A DNA stretch of 64,000 nt, taken from positions 124,001-188,000 of the forward strand of contig CACYME010000008.1 in the NCBI GenBank assembly GCA_902775475.1. The letters run 5' to 3'. The stretch is from an uncultured Prevotellaceae bacterium. Lineage in GTDB: Bacteria > Bacteroidota > Bacteroidia > Bacteroidales > Bacteroidaceae. Under the pieces are notes generated by a model. The model saw nothing but the letters and a program-made list of their open reading frames with translations. It was not told where the DNA came from and made no database searches. The position numbers and the translations under genes are program-made. Positions 54,331 through 64,000 of this stretch are shown here, one piece after another. Numbering within the stretch: position 1 is the stretch's first letter; every line of letters begins with the position of its first letter.

Positions 54331-55728
54331 ATGGCTACCGACTTACTATCATACATCCGCGAAGGCCGCACGATGACACGCGCCGAACAGCTGCGACTTA
54401 TCGTGCAGTTGTCTGTGCCCAGCATCCTGGCCCAGCTGTCGGCCACGGTGATGTTCTTCATCGACTACGCCATGGTGGGCCACCTGGGCGAGAAGGCCAC
54501 CGCCTCGGTGGGCCTCGTGGAGACCACCACGTGGCTGATGGGCGGCCTGGGGTCGGCGGTGAACATGGGCTTTGCCGTTCAGGTGGCCCACTTCATCGGC
54601 GCCAACGACTTCGAGGGTGCCCGCCGGGTGCTGCGCCAGTCGCTGGTGTGCTGCCTGCTGTGGAGCCTCATGCTCTCGGTGGTCAGCATCGCTGTGTGCC
54701 TGCCCCTGCCCTACTGGCTCGGCGGCTCGGCCGACATCGCCCACGACGCGTCGATGTATTTCCTCATCGTAGGCCTCTCAGGGATGTTCTTCCAGATGGG
54801 GGGTCTGGCCGGTTCGATGCTGAAGTCGTCGGGCAACATGAAGATTCCCTCGGCGCTGAACATCATGATGTGCTGTCTCGACGTGGTGTTCAACTACATT
54901 CTTATATATATACTCGGACTGGGCGTAAAGGGCGCCGCCATGGGCACGGGCCTTGCCGAGCTCATCACGGCATCGCTGATGCTCTATTTCCTGCTGTGGC
55001 GCAGCCCCATGCTGCGGCTCTTTGGCAACAAGACGTCACAGTCCTCCGCTCCCTCCGCTTCACCCCATCCCTTCCGCCCCACCGCCGACGTGGTGGGCAT
55101 GGCCTTCAAGATTGGCGCACCCATGGGCCTGCAGCACCTGCTGATGGGCTCGGCGCAGATTGTGAGCACCATCATCGTGGCCCCGCTGGGCACGGTGGCC
55201 ATTGCAGCCAACTCGATGGCCATCACCGTCGAGAGCCTGTGCTACATGCCGGGCTACGGCATCGCCGAGGCCGCCACCACCCTGGTTGGACAGGGCATCG
55301 GCGCCGGACAGCGCCTGCTCACGCGCTCCTTCGCCTACATGAGCGTCGGCCTGGGCATCGCCGTGATGACGCTCATGGGCGTCCTCATGTTCATCTTCGC
55401 GCCCGAGCTGATGGCCATCATGTCGCCCGTGGAGCAAATCGTCAGCGAGGGTGCCGCCGCCCTGCGCATCGAGGCCTTCGCCGAGCCGATGTTCGCGGCA
55501 GCCATCGTCTGCAACGGCGTCTTCGTCGGTGCCGGCGACACGCTGAAGCCCGCCATCATGAGCCTCATGTCGATGTGGGGCGTTCGCCTGACGCTGGCCG
55601 CCTGGCTGGCCAGGGACCACGGCCTGCGCGGTGTGTGGACGGCCATGGCCATCGAACTCACCTTCCGGGGCATCATCTTCCTCATGCGCCTGTTCAAGGG
55701 CAGCTGGAACAAGAGCCTCAGAAGATGA
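54331..55728 (+). CDS. MATE-family efflux transporter
   Basis: 465 residues with twelve predicted membrane helices in two halves of six, as in NorM/DinF proteins (e.g. SILAQLSATVMFFIDYAMVG at the first helix, GMAFKIGAPMGLQHLLMGSA at the seventh). It exports cationic or amphipathic compounds using a sodium or proton gradient; the substrate cannot be told. The ATG at 54331 follows a TACCTTTG box at 54308-54315; an in-frame TTG at 54313 would overlap that box. Confidence 0.92.
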   Translation: MATDLLSYIREGRTMTRAEQLRLIVQLSVPSILAQLSATVMFFIDYAMVGHLGEKATASVGLVETTTWLMGGLGSAVNMGFAVQVAHFIGANDFEGARRVLRQSLVCCLLWSLMLSVVSIAVCLPLPYWLGGSADIAHDASMYFLIVGLSGMFFQMGGLAGSMLKSSGNMKIPSALNIMMCCLDVVFNYILIYILGLGVKGAAMGTGLAELITASLMLYFLLWRSPMLRLFGNKTSQSSAPSASPHPFRPTADVVGMAFKIGAPMGLQHLLMGSAQIVSTIIVAPLGTVAIAANSMAITVESLCYMPGYGIAEAATTLVGQGIGAGQRLLTRSFAYMSVGLGIAVMTLMGVLMFIFAPELMAIMSPVEQIVSEGAAALRIEAFAEPMFAAAIVCNGVFVGAGDTLKPAIMSLMSMWGVRLTLAAWLARDHGLRGVWTAMAIELTFRGIIFLMRLFKGSWNKSLRR

Positions 55729-55766
55729 GACCGTCAAAATCATCACTTGCTCAATTTTTGAGATAG

Positions 55767-56555
55767 CTACGCCAGCGCCTCGCCCACCTTGTTGGTCAGC
55801 GCCACGAACTCGGCAATCGTCAGCTGTTCGGGGCGACGCACCAGCAGGTCGGCCTGTTCCGTAAAGAAGGGGGCGTCGGGTGGCAGCAGCTGGCGCAGGC
55901 TCACGCGCAGCATCTTGCGCCGCTGGTTGAACGTGGTCTTCACCACCTGCTTGAAGAGCTCCTCGTCGCAGCCCAGCTGCTGCACGTCGTTTCGCGTCAT
56001 TCTGATGACGGCGCTCTGCACCTTTGGCGGCGGGTTGAAGACACCCGGCTCTACGGTGAAAAGATACTCCACGTTGTACCACGCCTGGATGAGCACGCTC
56101 AGGATGCCATACTGCTTGTTGCCAGGCGAGGCGGCCATGCGCAGGGCCACCTCGTGCTGAATCATGCCCGTGCAGCAGGGGATGAGGTCGCGGTTGTCGA
56201 GCATCTTGAAGAATATCTGCGAGGAGATGTCGTAGGGGTAGTTGCCCGTCAGCACAAACGGCTGTCCTCCGAACAGCTGGTGCAGGTCCATGCGCAGGAA
56301 GTCCTCGCCGATGATATTGTCGTGCAGCTGCGGGAAATGCTCGTAGAGGTAGGCCACCGACTCGGCATCGATTTCCACCACACGCAGCGGTCTGGGCTTC
56401 TCGCACAGGTATTGCGTCAGCACGCCCATGCCGGGACCCACCTCCAGCACGGGCAGGTCGGGGCAGGCGTCCACGGTGTCGGCTATGCGCCGCGCTATCG
56501 TCAGGTCGGTCAGGAAGTGCTGGCCCAGGTTCTTCTTCGGTCTTACTTGTTTCAT
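55767..56555 (-). CDS. rsmA: 16S rRNA dimethyladenosine transferase (KsgA)
   Basis: 262 residues. It begins KQVRPKKNLGQHFLTDLTI, has the SAM-binding VLEVGPGMGVLTQYL, and the catalytic NYPYDISSQIFF (NxPY) motif. It dimethylates two adjacent adenines at the 3' end of 16S rRNA during 30S assembly. The ATG at 56555 is preferred; an ATG at 56564 adds three residues. The TATCTTTG box lies near 56576 on the minus strand. Convergent with the MATE gene. Confidence 0.95.
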   Translation of the reverse strand: MKQVRPKKNLGQHFLTDLTIARRIADTVDACPDLPVLEVGPGMGVLTQYLCEKPRPLRVVEIDAESVAYLYEHFPQLHDNIIGEDFLRMDLHQLFGGQPFVLTGNYPYDISSQIFFKMLDNRDLIPCCTGMIQHEVALRMAASPGNKQYGILSVLIQAWYNVEYLFTVEPGVFNPPPKVQSAVIRMTRNDVQQLGCDEELFKQVVKTTFNQRRKMLRVSLRQLLPPDAPFFTEQADLLVRRPEQLTIAEFVALTNKVGEALA

Positions 56556-56751
56556 TGTTTTCATTAAGTTTTGTGCAAAGATACAAAGAATTATCTGTTC
56601 CACCAACAACAACCCTCAAAAAGTGGTTTGCAACCGGCCCTGATGCACTTCTCCGACGCAGGATGTGTCGGCTCCTACTTAGGCGGCACTACGGCACCGA
56701 CGCGAAGACCTTAAAGGATGTTAAAATGAAGGCATTTTGAACACTCGACCC

Positions 56752-57107
56752 TCGAAAATACGCGAGAATTTTGCGCGAGAAAACTTTTGGCTGAAAAAAC
56801 GCGAGTTTTGAGAGGGTTTTCTAAATCACTAAGAAACAGATAGTTAAGCAAAATTTGGCAAAATTTGGTGCCTTTCCGTTTTCAAAAGTCAACGCCTTTT
56901 GAAAATTTGGCGTTGACTTTTGAAAATTTGGCGTGCTAAAAACGAGCGAAACGAGCCCAAAAACGCAAAAAAAGTGTCAAGAAAGGCGAAAAAAGCTGCA
57001 CAAAACCACCCCAAGTGTGCCATTTTCGGCTCTTCCGACTCTTTTCCCTTCGGTCGTCACACCACCAAAACGGCTCAAAATGCCCATTTTTCACTCCAGA
57101 ATGCATC
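56752..57107 (-). repeat. Two-hairpin intergenic element, copy D (reverse orientation)
   Basis: Read on the minus strand it has the same order as copy A: the block 57074-57107 (shared with 549-580 and at the same 144-nt distance from the hairpin), a TGTGCAGC segment, an AGCACGCC box, the hairpin with arms 56909-56924 and 56881-56896, a 64-nt spacer and the CTCTCAAAACTCG block (56752-56816). The loop differs (AAATTTTCAAAA), as if the flank were copied into it. The following stretch 57108-57388 has no feature that I can support. Confidence 0.75.
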
Positions 57108-57388
57108 GTCTCGACGAACTTTTTGTCTGGCCGTTTTTGTGGTGATTTTGAACACTCCCAACCATCATCCTAAGCCGCACGAAGCCTGTTCATCATCCGC
57201 GGACGCACCGCCGCCGACGTTTTCTCGCCGCAACGACATACCAGCCCCTTAGCATGGACGACGCAAAAAGGGCGTTTCCGCGCACAAAACGGCTGTGCTC
57301 GCACACACATCAGTTGATTTGCGTCAATAATAGGGCCTGTTTTCGGCAAAACACGATGAAAAATGATGCGTGGTTCCATTTTTCGTCG

Positions 57389-57689
57389 TACCTTTGCATC
57401 GTCAAAAGGACAAAAGAGATCTTCAATAGGACAACATACCCCATAAAGGTATTAGTTTCGATAAGGTAAAAAAGAATTGTGATAAACCTTGTGAAAGGTC
57501 AACGTAATATAAGGTATTCAATAGTTGTTAGTTATTAGGTAAGTTAAGATTGTTAGTTCAGTAGGTTTTAAGTTTTTTAGGTAAATAAGATTTGTTGAAG
57601 GAAACACGTTTTAGAGAAGGTTTTTAGTTATTAATATCGTTTTAATGCAGACCAAGTTGTGACAACCAGGGCCTGCATTTCCTTTTTTA
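57389..57689 (+). ncRNA. Candidate non-coding RNA between a promoter and a terminator
   Basis: TACCTTTG at 57389-57396 would start a transcript near 57402. It ends in a hairpin, AATGCAG...CTGCATT (57644-57679), followed by TCCTTTTTTAT, a good intrinsic terminator. The 240 nt in between are AT-rich, purine/T-biased (TTAGTTATTAGGTAAGTTAAG-like), and hold no convincing reading frame. It is clearly different in base use from the flanks. It could be a small RNA or a long leader ended by attenuation before the gene at 57827, which has its own promoter (TATCTTTG near 57766). Confidence 0.45.
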
Positions 57690-57826
57690 TCATGGCTGCG
57701 CCTTTCTACGAATAATTCTTAAAAAGAATGGCAAAAAAAAAGTAAATAAGCGAAAAAAAAGTCGTATCTTTGCAGAGTATATTCGTAGCTAAACGTACAA
57801 ACGATTTATCATCATACACGACAACT

Positions 57827-60800
57827 ATGACTACAAACAAGAAAGAAACTGGGAAGTTTGTTTCCTTCTGCTCAAGGGGGCTGGCCGTGCTCGCCCTCTG
57901 CGGCAGCATGCTGACAACCGTTGCGCAGGACTTCACGACGAAGCAGGCTGCGCCCAAGTCACGAGTGATTAACCTGAAGGGAGCCACAGCCGACAGGCTG
58001 AAGCAGGCCGACAAGGCAGCGAAGAAAGCGGTGAAGGCTCCCGCCACGCTGGCCAAGCACAAAGGCCGCAGGGTCTTCGTGCCCTGGAGGTTCGTCAGCA
58101 GCCAGATGCCCACGTGGTCGCTCGCAGCCGCTGCAACGGTGGAGACAACGAACGCTAACGGCATCATCACCTCGCCTGCCGAGGGCGTGCGCCGGGTGTA
58201 CACCCGCAGCGGCATGTCCTACAGGAACGGAAACGGCATCGAAACCGTTGAGCAGAGCGGCGCGGTGCACATCGTGGAATGCACCGACGGCACGGTCTAC
58301 GTGCACAACATCCTCTCGGGATTCCCCTCAGGTGCCTGGGTGAAGGGAACGCGCCAGGGCAACACCATCACCATTCCCTCGAAGCAACCCATCTACTTCA
58401 ACGGCAACACCACTTTCAGCATCCGCTGGGGCGTGAACGACGAGATTGGCTTCAGCAACTACGACAACTATAACGGTGGCAACTTCACCTTCACCGTCGA
58501 CGATGCAGCAGGAACGCTCACGCTGGAGAACTCGTCGGAACAGATGTTCATGGGCCTCTTCTGAGACGACGACGATGCCTTTGCCTATCAGGGCGACTAC
58601 GAGACGGTGTGGACCTACGAGAGCGACTTCCAGCCGCTGCCCGTCGTGACCATTACGCCACCCGAAGGACTGGAAACCGAGAAGTGGTTCGCCAAGGGTC
58701 ACTACAAGTCAGGCGCCTCTGACACTTTCAAGCCTTTCGTTGGCACTTTGTCTGTCGGATTCTACGGTCAGGAGGTCTATCTGCAAGGAGTCTTCGACAC
58801 CACTTTTGGCGAGTGGCAGTCGTATTTTGAGGATTTACCATCGCCGATGAAAGAATCCTGGATGAAGGGCACCATCGACGGCGACGTCGTCACCTTCAGC
58901 GGCCTGCAGTTCGCGGGCACCGTTGACGGTCTCACCTCTTATACCGTGGGCACCGACGGGGCCGACCTGACGGACTTCATCATGACATGGGATGCCGAGC
59001 AGAAGGTGCTGAAAAGCCAGAACCAGCTGCTGCTCAACTCCCTGCTCGAGGACATTGGCTACAGTTTGTGGCTGCGCGACCTCACCATACAGGTGGAAGA
59101 CCCCAACAAGCCCATCGACACGCTGCCCTACGCCAACGGCTTCGAGAGCGAAGACGAGTGGGAGCGCTTCAGGGTCATCGACGCCAACCATGACGACAGC
59201 TCATCAACGATGCCGACGACTGGCTCATCTCGCCCGTCATTCGCCTGGAGGCCGGCAAGACCTACAGCTTCGCCATCGACGCCCGCTGCTCGTCGGACGC
59301 CTATTCTGAGCGCGTCGAGGTGGCACTGCTCGAACAGCTGCCCTCACCCCTCATGCCAACCTTCATCCCCACACCGCTCCAGACCATCATCGAGCCTACG
59401 GAGCTACAGACGGAGCTGCCCCTGACGCTGGCCAACAAGTTCGTCACCGTCAGCGAGACGGGCTACTACCAGTTTGGCATCCACGCCATCAGCGACGCCG
59501 ACCATGCCTCGCTGCGCGTTGACAACCTGCTCGTCGGCGAGACCATCATGACCGCTCCCGCTGCCGTCACCGACCTTGCCGTGACCGCCGCTGACGAGTC
59601 ACCCGTGGCCACCATCACCTTCACCGCCCCGACGAAGAACATCGGCGGCGGCGACCTAACGGCCAACCTGACGCACGTGGACCTGCTACGCGACAATGTG
59701 GTCATCAAGAGCTTCGAGGACGTGGCCCCAGGCACCGCCCTCACCTACACCGATGACGACGAGAAACTGATTGGCACCACCTATACTTATATGGTGGTGG
59801 CCTACAATGCCGACGGCGAGGGCGACAAGAGCGCCATGGTCGTCGACAACATCCGCATCGTTGACCTCGTGGAACACAACCTCACCGCCGAGCTGTCGGC
59901 ACCCGCAACGGTGCAGGCCGGCAAGACGGCCACCATCAAGGCCACCGTCACCAACTGGGGTGAGCAGGCCGCCAAGGACTTCACCGTCGTCATCACTGCC
60001 GGCGACGAGGAGCTGCTGCTCGAGACCGTGGCCGACGAGCTGGCACCGTTTGCCAAACTCGACTTCGACGCAGAGCTGGCCACCACCATCTTCGACGAGG
60101 CTGGCGACCGCGCCATCCGCCTCCAGGTGGACTACGCCGCCGACCTGAAGCCCACCGACAACAGCGTGGAGACGACCATTGCCGTCGTCGACTCCGACGT
60201 GCCCGCTCCCACCAACCTCATGGCCAAGAGCGTCGCCGACGGTGTGGAGCTGAACTGGACCGCTCCCGACAATGAGCCTGTAGACTATACGGAGGCCTTC
60301 GACAACACTGAGGCATTCCCCACCTTCGGCATTGGTGGCATCACCGCCACACAGCATGAAGGCAGCATGGCCGATTGGACGCTCTACGATGGCAACGGGA
60401 GCGACGTCTACAGCTGGGGCAGCGAAGGTATCGACTACGAGAACCGCTACCAGCCCTCGGCATGGATGGCCTTCGACATTGCCAAGGCTGGATTCACCAA
60501 CGAGACGGGCCACAGCGGTGCACAGGTGATGCTCTCGATGTGCCCGGTGCCTGGCGAGGAAGGTACGGCCACAGCCACTGACCACTGGCTCATCTCGCCC
60601 GAACTGCCCGGCACGGAGCAGCTCATCAGCTTCTACCTACGCGCCATCACCAACCAGTATGGCAGCGAATCGTTCGAGGTGCTCGCATCGAAGACCGACA
60701 GCAAGCCCGAGAGCTTCGAGCTGGTGGAGAGCTTCGTCACCGATGAGGAGTCGTGGAACGAGTTCACGGCCCTGCTGCCCGAAGGTACGAAGTACTTCGC

Positions 60801-61185
60801 CATCCGCCACACCTCTACCGACGTGTTCGGCGTGATGCTCGACGACGTCACCTTCAACTATGCCGGTAAGATGAGTCACTACAACGTCTACTGTCAGGGG
60901 CAGCTCATAGCCAGCGTGGAGGACGGCACGACGACCTACACCGTGGCTGCCGACGAGCTGCCTGAGGGCGAGTGCATCTTCGCCGTGACCGCCATCTATG
61001 CCAACGGACAGGAGTCGAAGCCCGCCACCATCAATGTCACCACCGACATCCGCCAGCTGATGACCGACGGACAGCCGGTCGACGTCTACACCATCGACGG
61101 CAAGCAGCTCCGCAGCCAGGTCACCACGCTCGACGGTCTGAAGGGCATCTACGTGGTGAACGGTCGCACCGTCGTCATCAAGTAG
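57827..61185 (+). pseudogene. Broken gene for a large secreted adhesin-like protein
   Basis: Would code about 1120 residues: signal peptide (GLAVLALCGSMLTTVAQ), beta-rich N-terminal region, cleaved-adhesin/choice-of-anchor-J-like domains (DWLISPVIRLEAGKTYSFAI and DHWLISPELPGTEQLISFYL), fibronectin type III-like domains, and a tail VYTIDGKQLRSQ...LKGIYVVNGRTVVIK like type IX signals. Two lesions are visible: an in-frame TGA at 58562-58564 (between MFMGLF and DDDDAFAY) and a frame change near 59200, where NHDDS passes to LINDADDWLIS. Read literally it gives three open pieces: 57827-58564, about 58565-59425 and 59200-61185. Promoter TATCTTTG near 57766. Confidence 0.8.
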
Positions 61186-61320
61186 TCATCAAAGCCGTGG
61201 AGAGAGCCCGTCAGTAACAACCGAGAAATGGTTTCGCTGACGGGCCTATCTATGAATTATTCTTAAAAAGCGGGGGGAAAGGGTGGCAGAAAGAAAAAAA
61301 ATCGTATCTTTGCACAACGT

Positions 61321-62310
61321 ATGAATAGCCTTAGGCAAATAGCAAAGATACTGCTGCCCCTGCTGCTGGGCGGAGCCATCCTGTACTGGATGTACCGTGG
61401 CTTCGACTTCGACCGCGTCAGGGAGGTGGTACTGCACGAGATGGACTGGACGTGGATGCTGCTCAGCTTCCCCTTCGGCATCCTGGCCCAGGCACTGCGT
61501 GGCTGGCGCTGGCGGCAGACGCTGGAGCCCGTGGTGGGCAAGCCCCGGAGCACCGTCAGCGTGAACAGCATCTTCCTGAGCTATGCCGCCTCGCTGGTGG
61601 TGCCCCGCATCGGCGAATTCACGCGCTGCGGCGTGATGAAGCGCTGGGAGGGCATTTCCTTTTCGCGCGCCCTGGGCACGGTGGTCACCGAGCGCATGGT
61701 CGACATGCTGCTCATGCTCGCCATCGTCGGCACCACGCTACTGCTGGAGATGAGCACCTTCGGCACTTTCTTCCGCCAGACGGGCACCAACATCGGAGGC
61801 ATCCTGAGCAGCTTCTCCTGGGCCGGATGGGTCGTCACCGCCGTCTGTCTGCTGGCTATTGGCGTGCTGCTCCATCTGCTTCTGCGCAACCTTTCTATAT
61901 ATAATAAGGTGAAGACCACGCTGAGCGGCATCTGGGAGGGCGTCGTCTCGCTGAAGAGCGTGCGCAGCCTGCCGTTGTTCGTGCTCATGACCGTGGGCAT
62001 CTGGCTCTGCTATTTCCTCCATTACTACCTCACTTTCTTCTGCTTCGACTTCACCGCCCACCTGGGGCTTTCGTGTGCCCTGGTCACCTTCGTCGTGGGG
62101 TCCATCGCCGTCATCGTGCCCACGCCCAACGGTGCCGGTCCCTGGCACTTCGCCGTGAAGACGATGCTCATCCTCTACGGCGTGGCCGACGAGCAGGCCC
62201 TCTACTTCGTCCTCATCGTCCACACCGTGCAGACGCTCCTCGTCGTTGTCCTCGGCATCTATGCGTGGGCACGGCTTTCATTCGTCAATCGTTTAACCCT
62301 AAAACAATAA
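61321..62310 (+). CDS. Flippase-like integral membrane protein (LPG synthase TM/YbhN family)
   Basis: 329 residues with about eight membrane helices. Family marks: GWRWRQTLEPV after the second helix and SLVVPRIGEFTRCGVMKRWE, and PTPNGAGPWHF near the end. This family (UPF0104) includes the membrane part of lysyl-phosphatidylglycerol synthases and is thought to move lipids across the membrane. Promoter box TATCTTTG near 61304; the pepD gene follows after 14 bp, so the two are probably cotranscribed. Confidence 0.88.
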   Translation: MNSLRQIAKILLPLLLGGAILYWMYRGFDFDRVREVVLHEMDWTWMLLSFPFGILAQALRGWRWRQTLEPVVGKPRSTVSVNSIFLSYAASLVVPRIGEFTRCGVMKRWEGISFSRALGTVVTERMVDMLLMLAIVGTTLLLEMSTFGTFFRQTGTNIGGILSSFSWAGWVVTAVCLLAIGVLLHLLLRNLSIYNKVKTTLSGIWEGVVSLKSVRSLPLFVLMTVGIWLCYFLHYYLTFFCFDFTAHLGLSCALVTFVVGSIAVIVPTPNGAGPWHFAVKTMLILYGVADEQALYFVLIVHTVQTLLVVVLGIYAWARLSFVNRLTLKQ

Positions 62311-62324
62311 AAACAAAAAAAACT

Positions 62325-63785
62325 ATGAATGAGATTCAGAACCTGAAGCCGGAATGCATCTGGCGCAACTTCTACAAACTGACACAGGTGCCCCGCCCCA
62401 GCGGACACTTAGAGAAAATCCAGCAGTTCCTGCTCGACTTCGGCAAGGAGTGCGGCGTCTATGCCGTGAAAGACCCCGCCGGCAACATCCACATGCGCAA
62501 GCCCGCCACTCCCGGCATGGAGAACCGCAAGGGCATCATCCTGCAGGCCCACATGGACATGGTGCCGCAGAAGACGCCCGAGTCGAAGCACAACTTCGAG
62601 ACCGACCCCATCGAGCCGTGGATTGACGGCGAGTGGGTGAAGGCCAAGGGCACCACCCTGGGCGCCGACAACGGCCTGGGCGTGGCTTCCATCATGGCCA
62701 TCATGGAGGACAAGACGCTGAAGCACGGCCCCATCGATGCCCTCATCACCCGCGATGAGGAGACTGGCATGTTTGGTGCCAACGAGCTGCCCGAGGGCGA
62801 GCTGCAGGGCGACATCCTGCTCAACCTCGACTCCGAGCACTGGGGCAAGTTCGTCATCGGCAGTGCTGGTGGCATCGACGTCACCGCTACGCTGGAATAC
62901 AAAGAGGCCGAGACCGACGCCGACGATGCAGCAGTGCGCGTCACCGTGAAGGGACTGCGCGGCGGACACTCGGGTCTGGAAATCCACGAGGGTCGCGCCA
63001 ACGCCAACAAACTGCTGGTGCGCCTGGTGCGCGAGGCCATTGAGGAACTCGACGCACGGCTGGCCTCGTGGCATGGCGGCAACATGCGCAACGCCATCCC
63101 CTTCAAGGCCGAGGCCGTGCTCACCCTGCCGAAGGAGAACGTTGAGGCCCTGAAGGAGCTGGCCGCCGACTGGCAGGAGGACTTCAACGACGAGTATAAG
63201 ATTATCGAGCCGCAGGGCATCGAGGTCATCGCCGAAGACGTGGAGACGCCGAAGACGGAACTGCCCGTGGAGATTCAGGACAACCTGGTCGATGCCATCT
63301 ACGCCTGCCACGACGGTGTCGTGCGCTTCATCCCCAGCTACCCCGCCGTCGTCGAGACCTCCAGCAACCTGGCCATCATCGACATCGAGGGCGGCAAGGC
63401 CGGCATCAAGATTCTGGCCCGCTCCAGCCGCGAGGACATGAAGGACTACATCGTGAAGACGCTCCAGAGCTGCTTCTCGATGGCAGGCATGAAGGTAGAG
63501 ACGGCCGGCAGCTACGGTGGCTGGGATCCCAACCCCGACAGCGAGGTGCTGCACCTGCTGCTCCGCGAGTATAAGGAGCTGTTCGGCGAGGACGGCATCA
63601 TCCAGGTGGACCACGCCGGACTGGAGTGCTCCGTCATCCTGGGCAAGTATCCCCACCTCGACGTCGTCAGCCTCGGCCCCACGATGAAGTCGCCCCACAC
63701 CACCACCGAGCGCGCCCTCATCGCCACCGTCGAGCCCTTCTGGCAGCTGCTGAAGAAGGCCCTCGAGGACGTTCCCGAGAAGTAG
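62325..63785 (+). CDS. pepD: Aminoacyl-histidine (cytosol non-specific) dipeptidase
   Basis: 486 residues, M20 family, normal length. Metal ligands and catalytic residues appear in QAHMDMVPQ, TLGADNGLGVA and ITRDEETGMFGA, with a further His in the C-terminal THAGLECSV-like segment (DHAGLECSV). It cleaves many dipeptides, including carnosine-like ones. The ATG at 62325 lies 14 bp after the flippase gene. A run of A residues and CGCCTCTGAGGGGTT follow, possibly the transcript end. Confidence 0.95.
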   Translation: MNEIQNLKPECIWRNFYKLTQVPRPSGHLEKIQQFLLDFGKECGVYAVKDPAGNIHMRKPATPGMENRKGIILQAHMDMVPQKTPESKHNFETDPIEPWIDGEWVKAKGTTLGADNGLGVASIMAIMEDKTLKHGPIDALITRDEETGMFGANELPEGELQGDILLNLDSEHWGKFVIGSAGGIDVTATLEYKEAETDADDAAVRVTVKGLRGGHSGLEIHEGRANANKLLVRLVREAIEELDARLASWHGGNMRNAIPFKAEAVLTLPKENVEALKELAADWQEDFNDEYKIIEPQGIEVIAEDVETPKTELPVEIQDNLVDAIYACHDGVVRFIPSYPAVVETSSNLAIIDIEGGKAGIKILARSSREDMKDYIVKTLQSCFSMAGMKVETAGSYGGWDPNPDSEVLHLLLREYKELFGEDGIIQVDHAGLECSVILGKYPHLDVVSLGPTMKSPHTTTERALIATVEPFWQLLKKALEDVPEK

Positions 63786-63925
63786 CCTCCCCTCCTACCC
63801 TCCCCTACCCCCTATGCTGCAATACTGTTGCAACAAAGAGAGACAGGAAAAAAACAGAAAAAAAACGCCTCTGAGGGGTTAGCATTTTGTCTGTTCGGCT
63901 GTACTATAAGAAAGAGGACTCCTCA

Positions 63926-64000
63926 ATGACCACACAGATAGAAGCACTCTACAAGAGACATTACAACCACATGCTGCTCACGGCACGCACCCTGCTCGGT
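63926..64000 (+). CDS. N-terminus of a further ECF-type sigma factor (cut by window)
   Basis: ATG at 63926 opens MTTQIEALYKRHYNHMLLTA, the typical start of region 2 in ECF sigma factors; only 25 residues are in the window. A separate promoter is likely in 63870-63915. Confidence 0.65.
   Translation, partial: MTTQIEALYKRHYNHMLLTARTLLG

Noticed and set aside
57254-57469. Open frame of 71 codons overlapping the promoter of the candidate RNA
   Set aside because: It runs across the TACCTTTG box, has no promoter of its own and its product has no recognisable feature.
58562-58564. Recoded TGA (selenocysteine or readthrough) in the adhesin-like gene
   Set aside because: No selenoprotein context is visible and the same gene has a second, frameshift lesion further on; plain decay or error is simpler.

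Overview
The window comes from a member of the Bacteroidales, most likely Prevotellaceae, with fairly high GC (roughly 55-60 percent by eye). The signs are: -7 promoter boxes of the TAnnTTTG type in front of most genes, few Shine-Dalgarno sequences, a complete type IX secretion translocon gene (sprA), secreted proteins ending in DLQGRR...[11 protein letters not shown]-type tails, RhaD, DUF2807 and BspA-like leucine-rich repeat proteins, and several ECF sigma factors. It is a chromosome segment with housekeeping genes (rsgA, frr, ruvA, rsmA, pepD, rhaD) mixed with envelope and accessory genes. I see no rRNA, tRNA, CRISPR array, prophage or complete insertion sequence.

Layout. 1-6948: end of an unknown gene, then a two-component system (NtrC-type regulator plus histidine kinase) and a MacB-type ABC exporter (permease plus ATPase) behind a sigma-54 promoter. 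7280-13168: outer-membrane protein, AAA/DUF4143 ATPase, a frameshifted secreted protein, an ECF sigma factor with its membrane partner, a RelB/YafQ-type toxin-antitoxin pair and a Crp-family regulator. 13482-16291: TolC and HlyD-type subunits that probably complete the exporter. 16545-21501: SPFH operon, mutarotase, sigma factor/DUF5024/DUF2807 group. 22082-33773: S9 peptidase, RAYT-like transposase, CotH-like protein, TPR sensor, then a patchy lower-GC zone of secreted proteins. 33767-41672: rsgA-frr, small membrane proteins, SGNH hydrolase, AraC regulator, rhaD, helicase-exonuclease. 42344-56555: ruvA, an Rpn-like nuclease, sprA, flotillin, MATE pump, rsmA. 56752-64000: repeat copy, a possible small RNA, a broken adhesin gene, flippase, pepD and the start of another ECF sigma factor.

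The most notable signals are regulatory and repetitive. (1) A paired palindrome GTGCGnnnnCGCAC, two copies 20-21 bp apart, lies in front of the NtrC-type regulator, in front of the ABC exporter and in front of the TolC-HlyD operon, so three separated units look like one regulon. (2) A GC-rich palindromic element of about 90 bp lies inside the reading frames of three unrelated genes (histidine kinase, ABC permease, rsgA) without stopping translation, and a shorter relative coincides with a frame break in a sigma factor gene. (3) A two-hairpin intergenic element occurs four times with fixed internal spacing, and in one copy the hairpin core is inverted relative to its flanks. A RAYT-like transposase, a family known to be associated with palindromic repeats, is encoded in the same window. 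(4) A promoter-to-terminator unit without an open frame lies at 57389-57689.

Several genes are broken or ambiguous (9551, 10728, 30193, 57827). These could be real decay or assembly errors; the sequence alone cannot tell.
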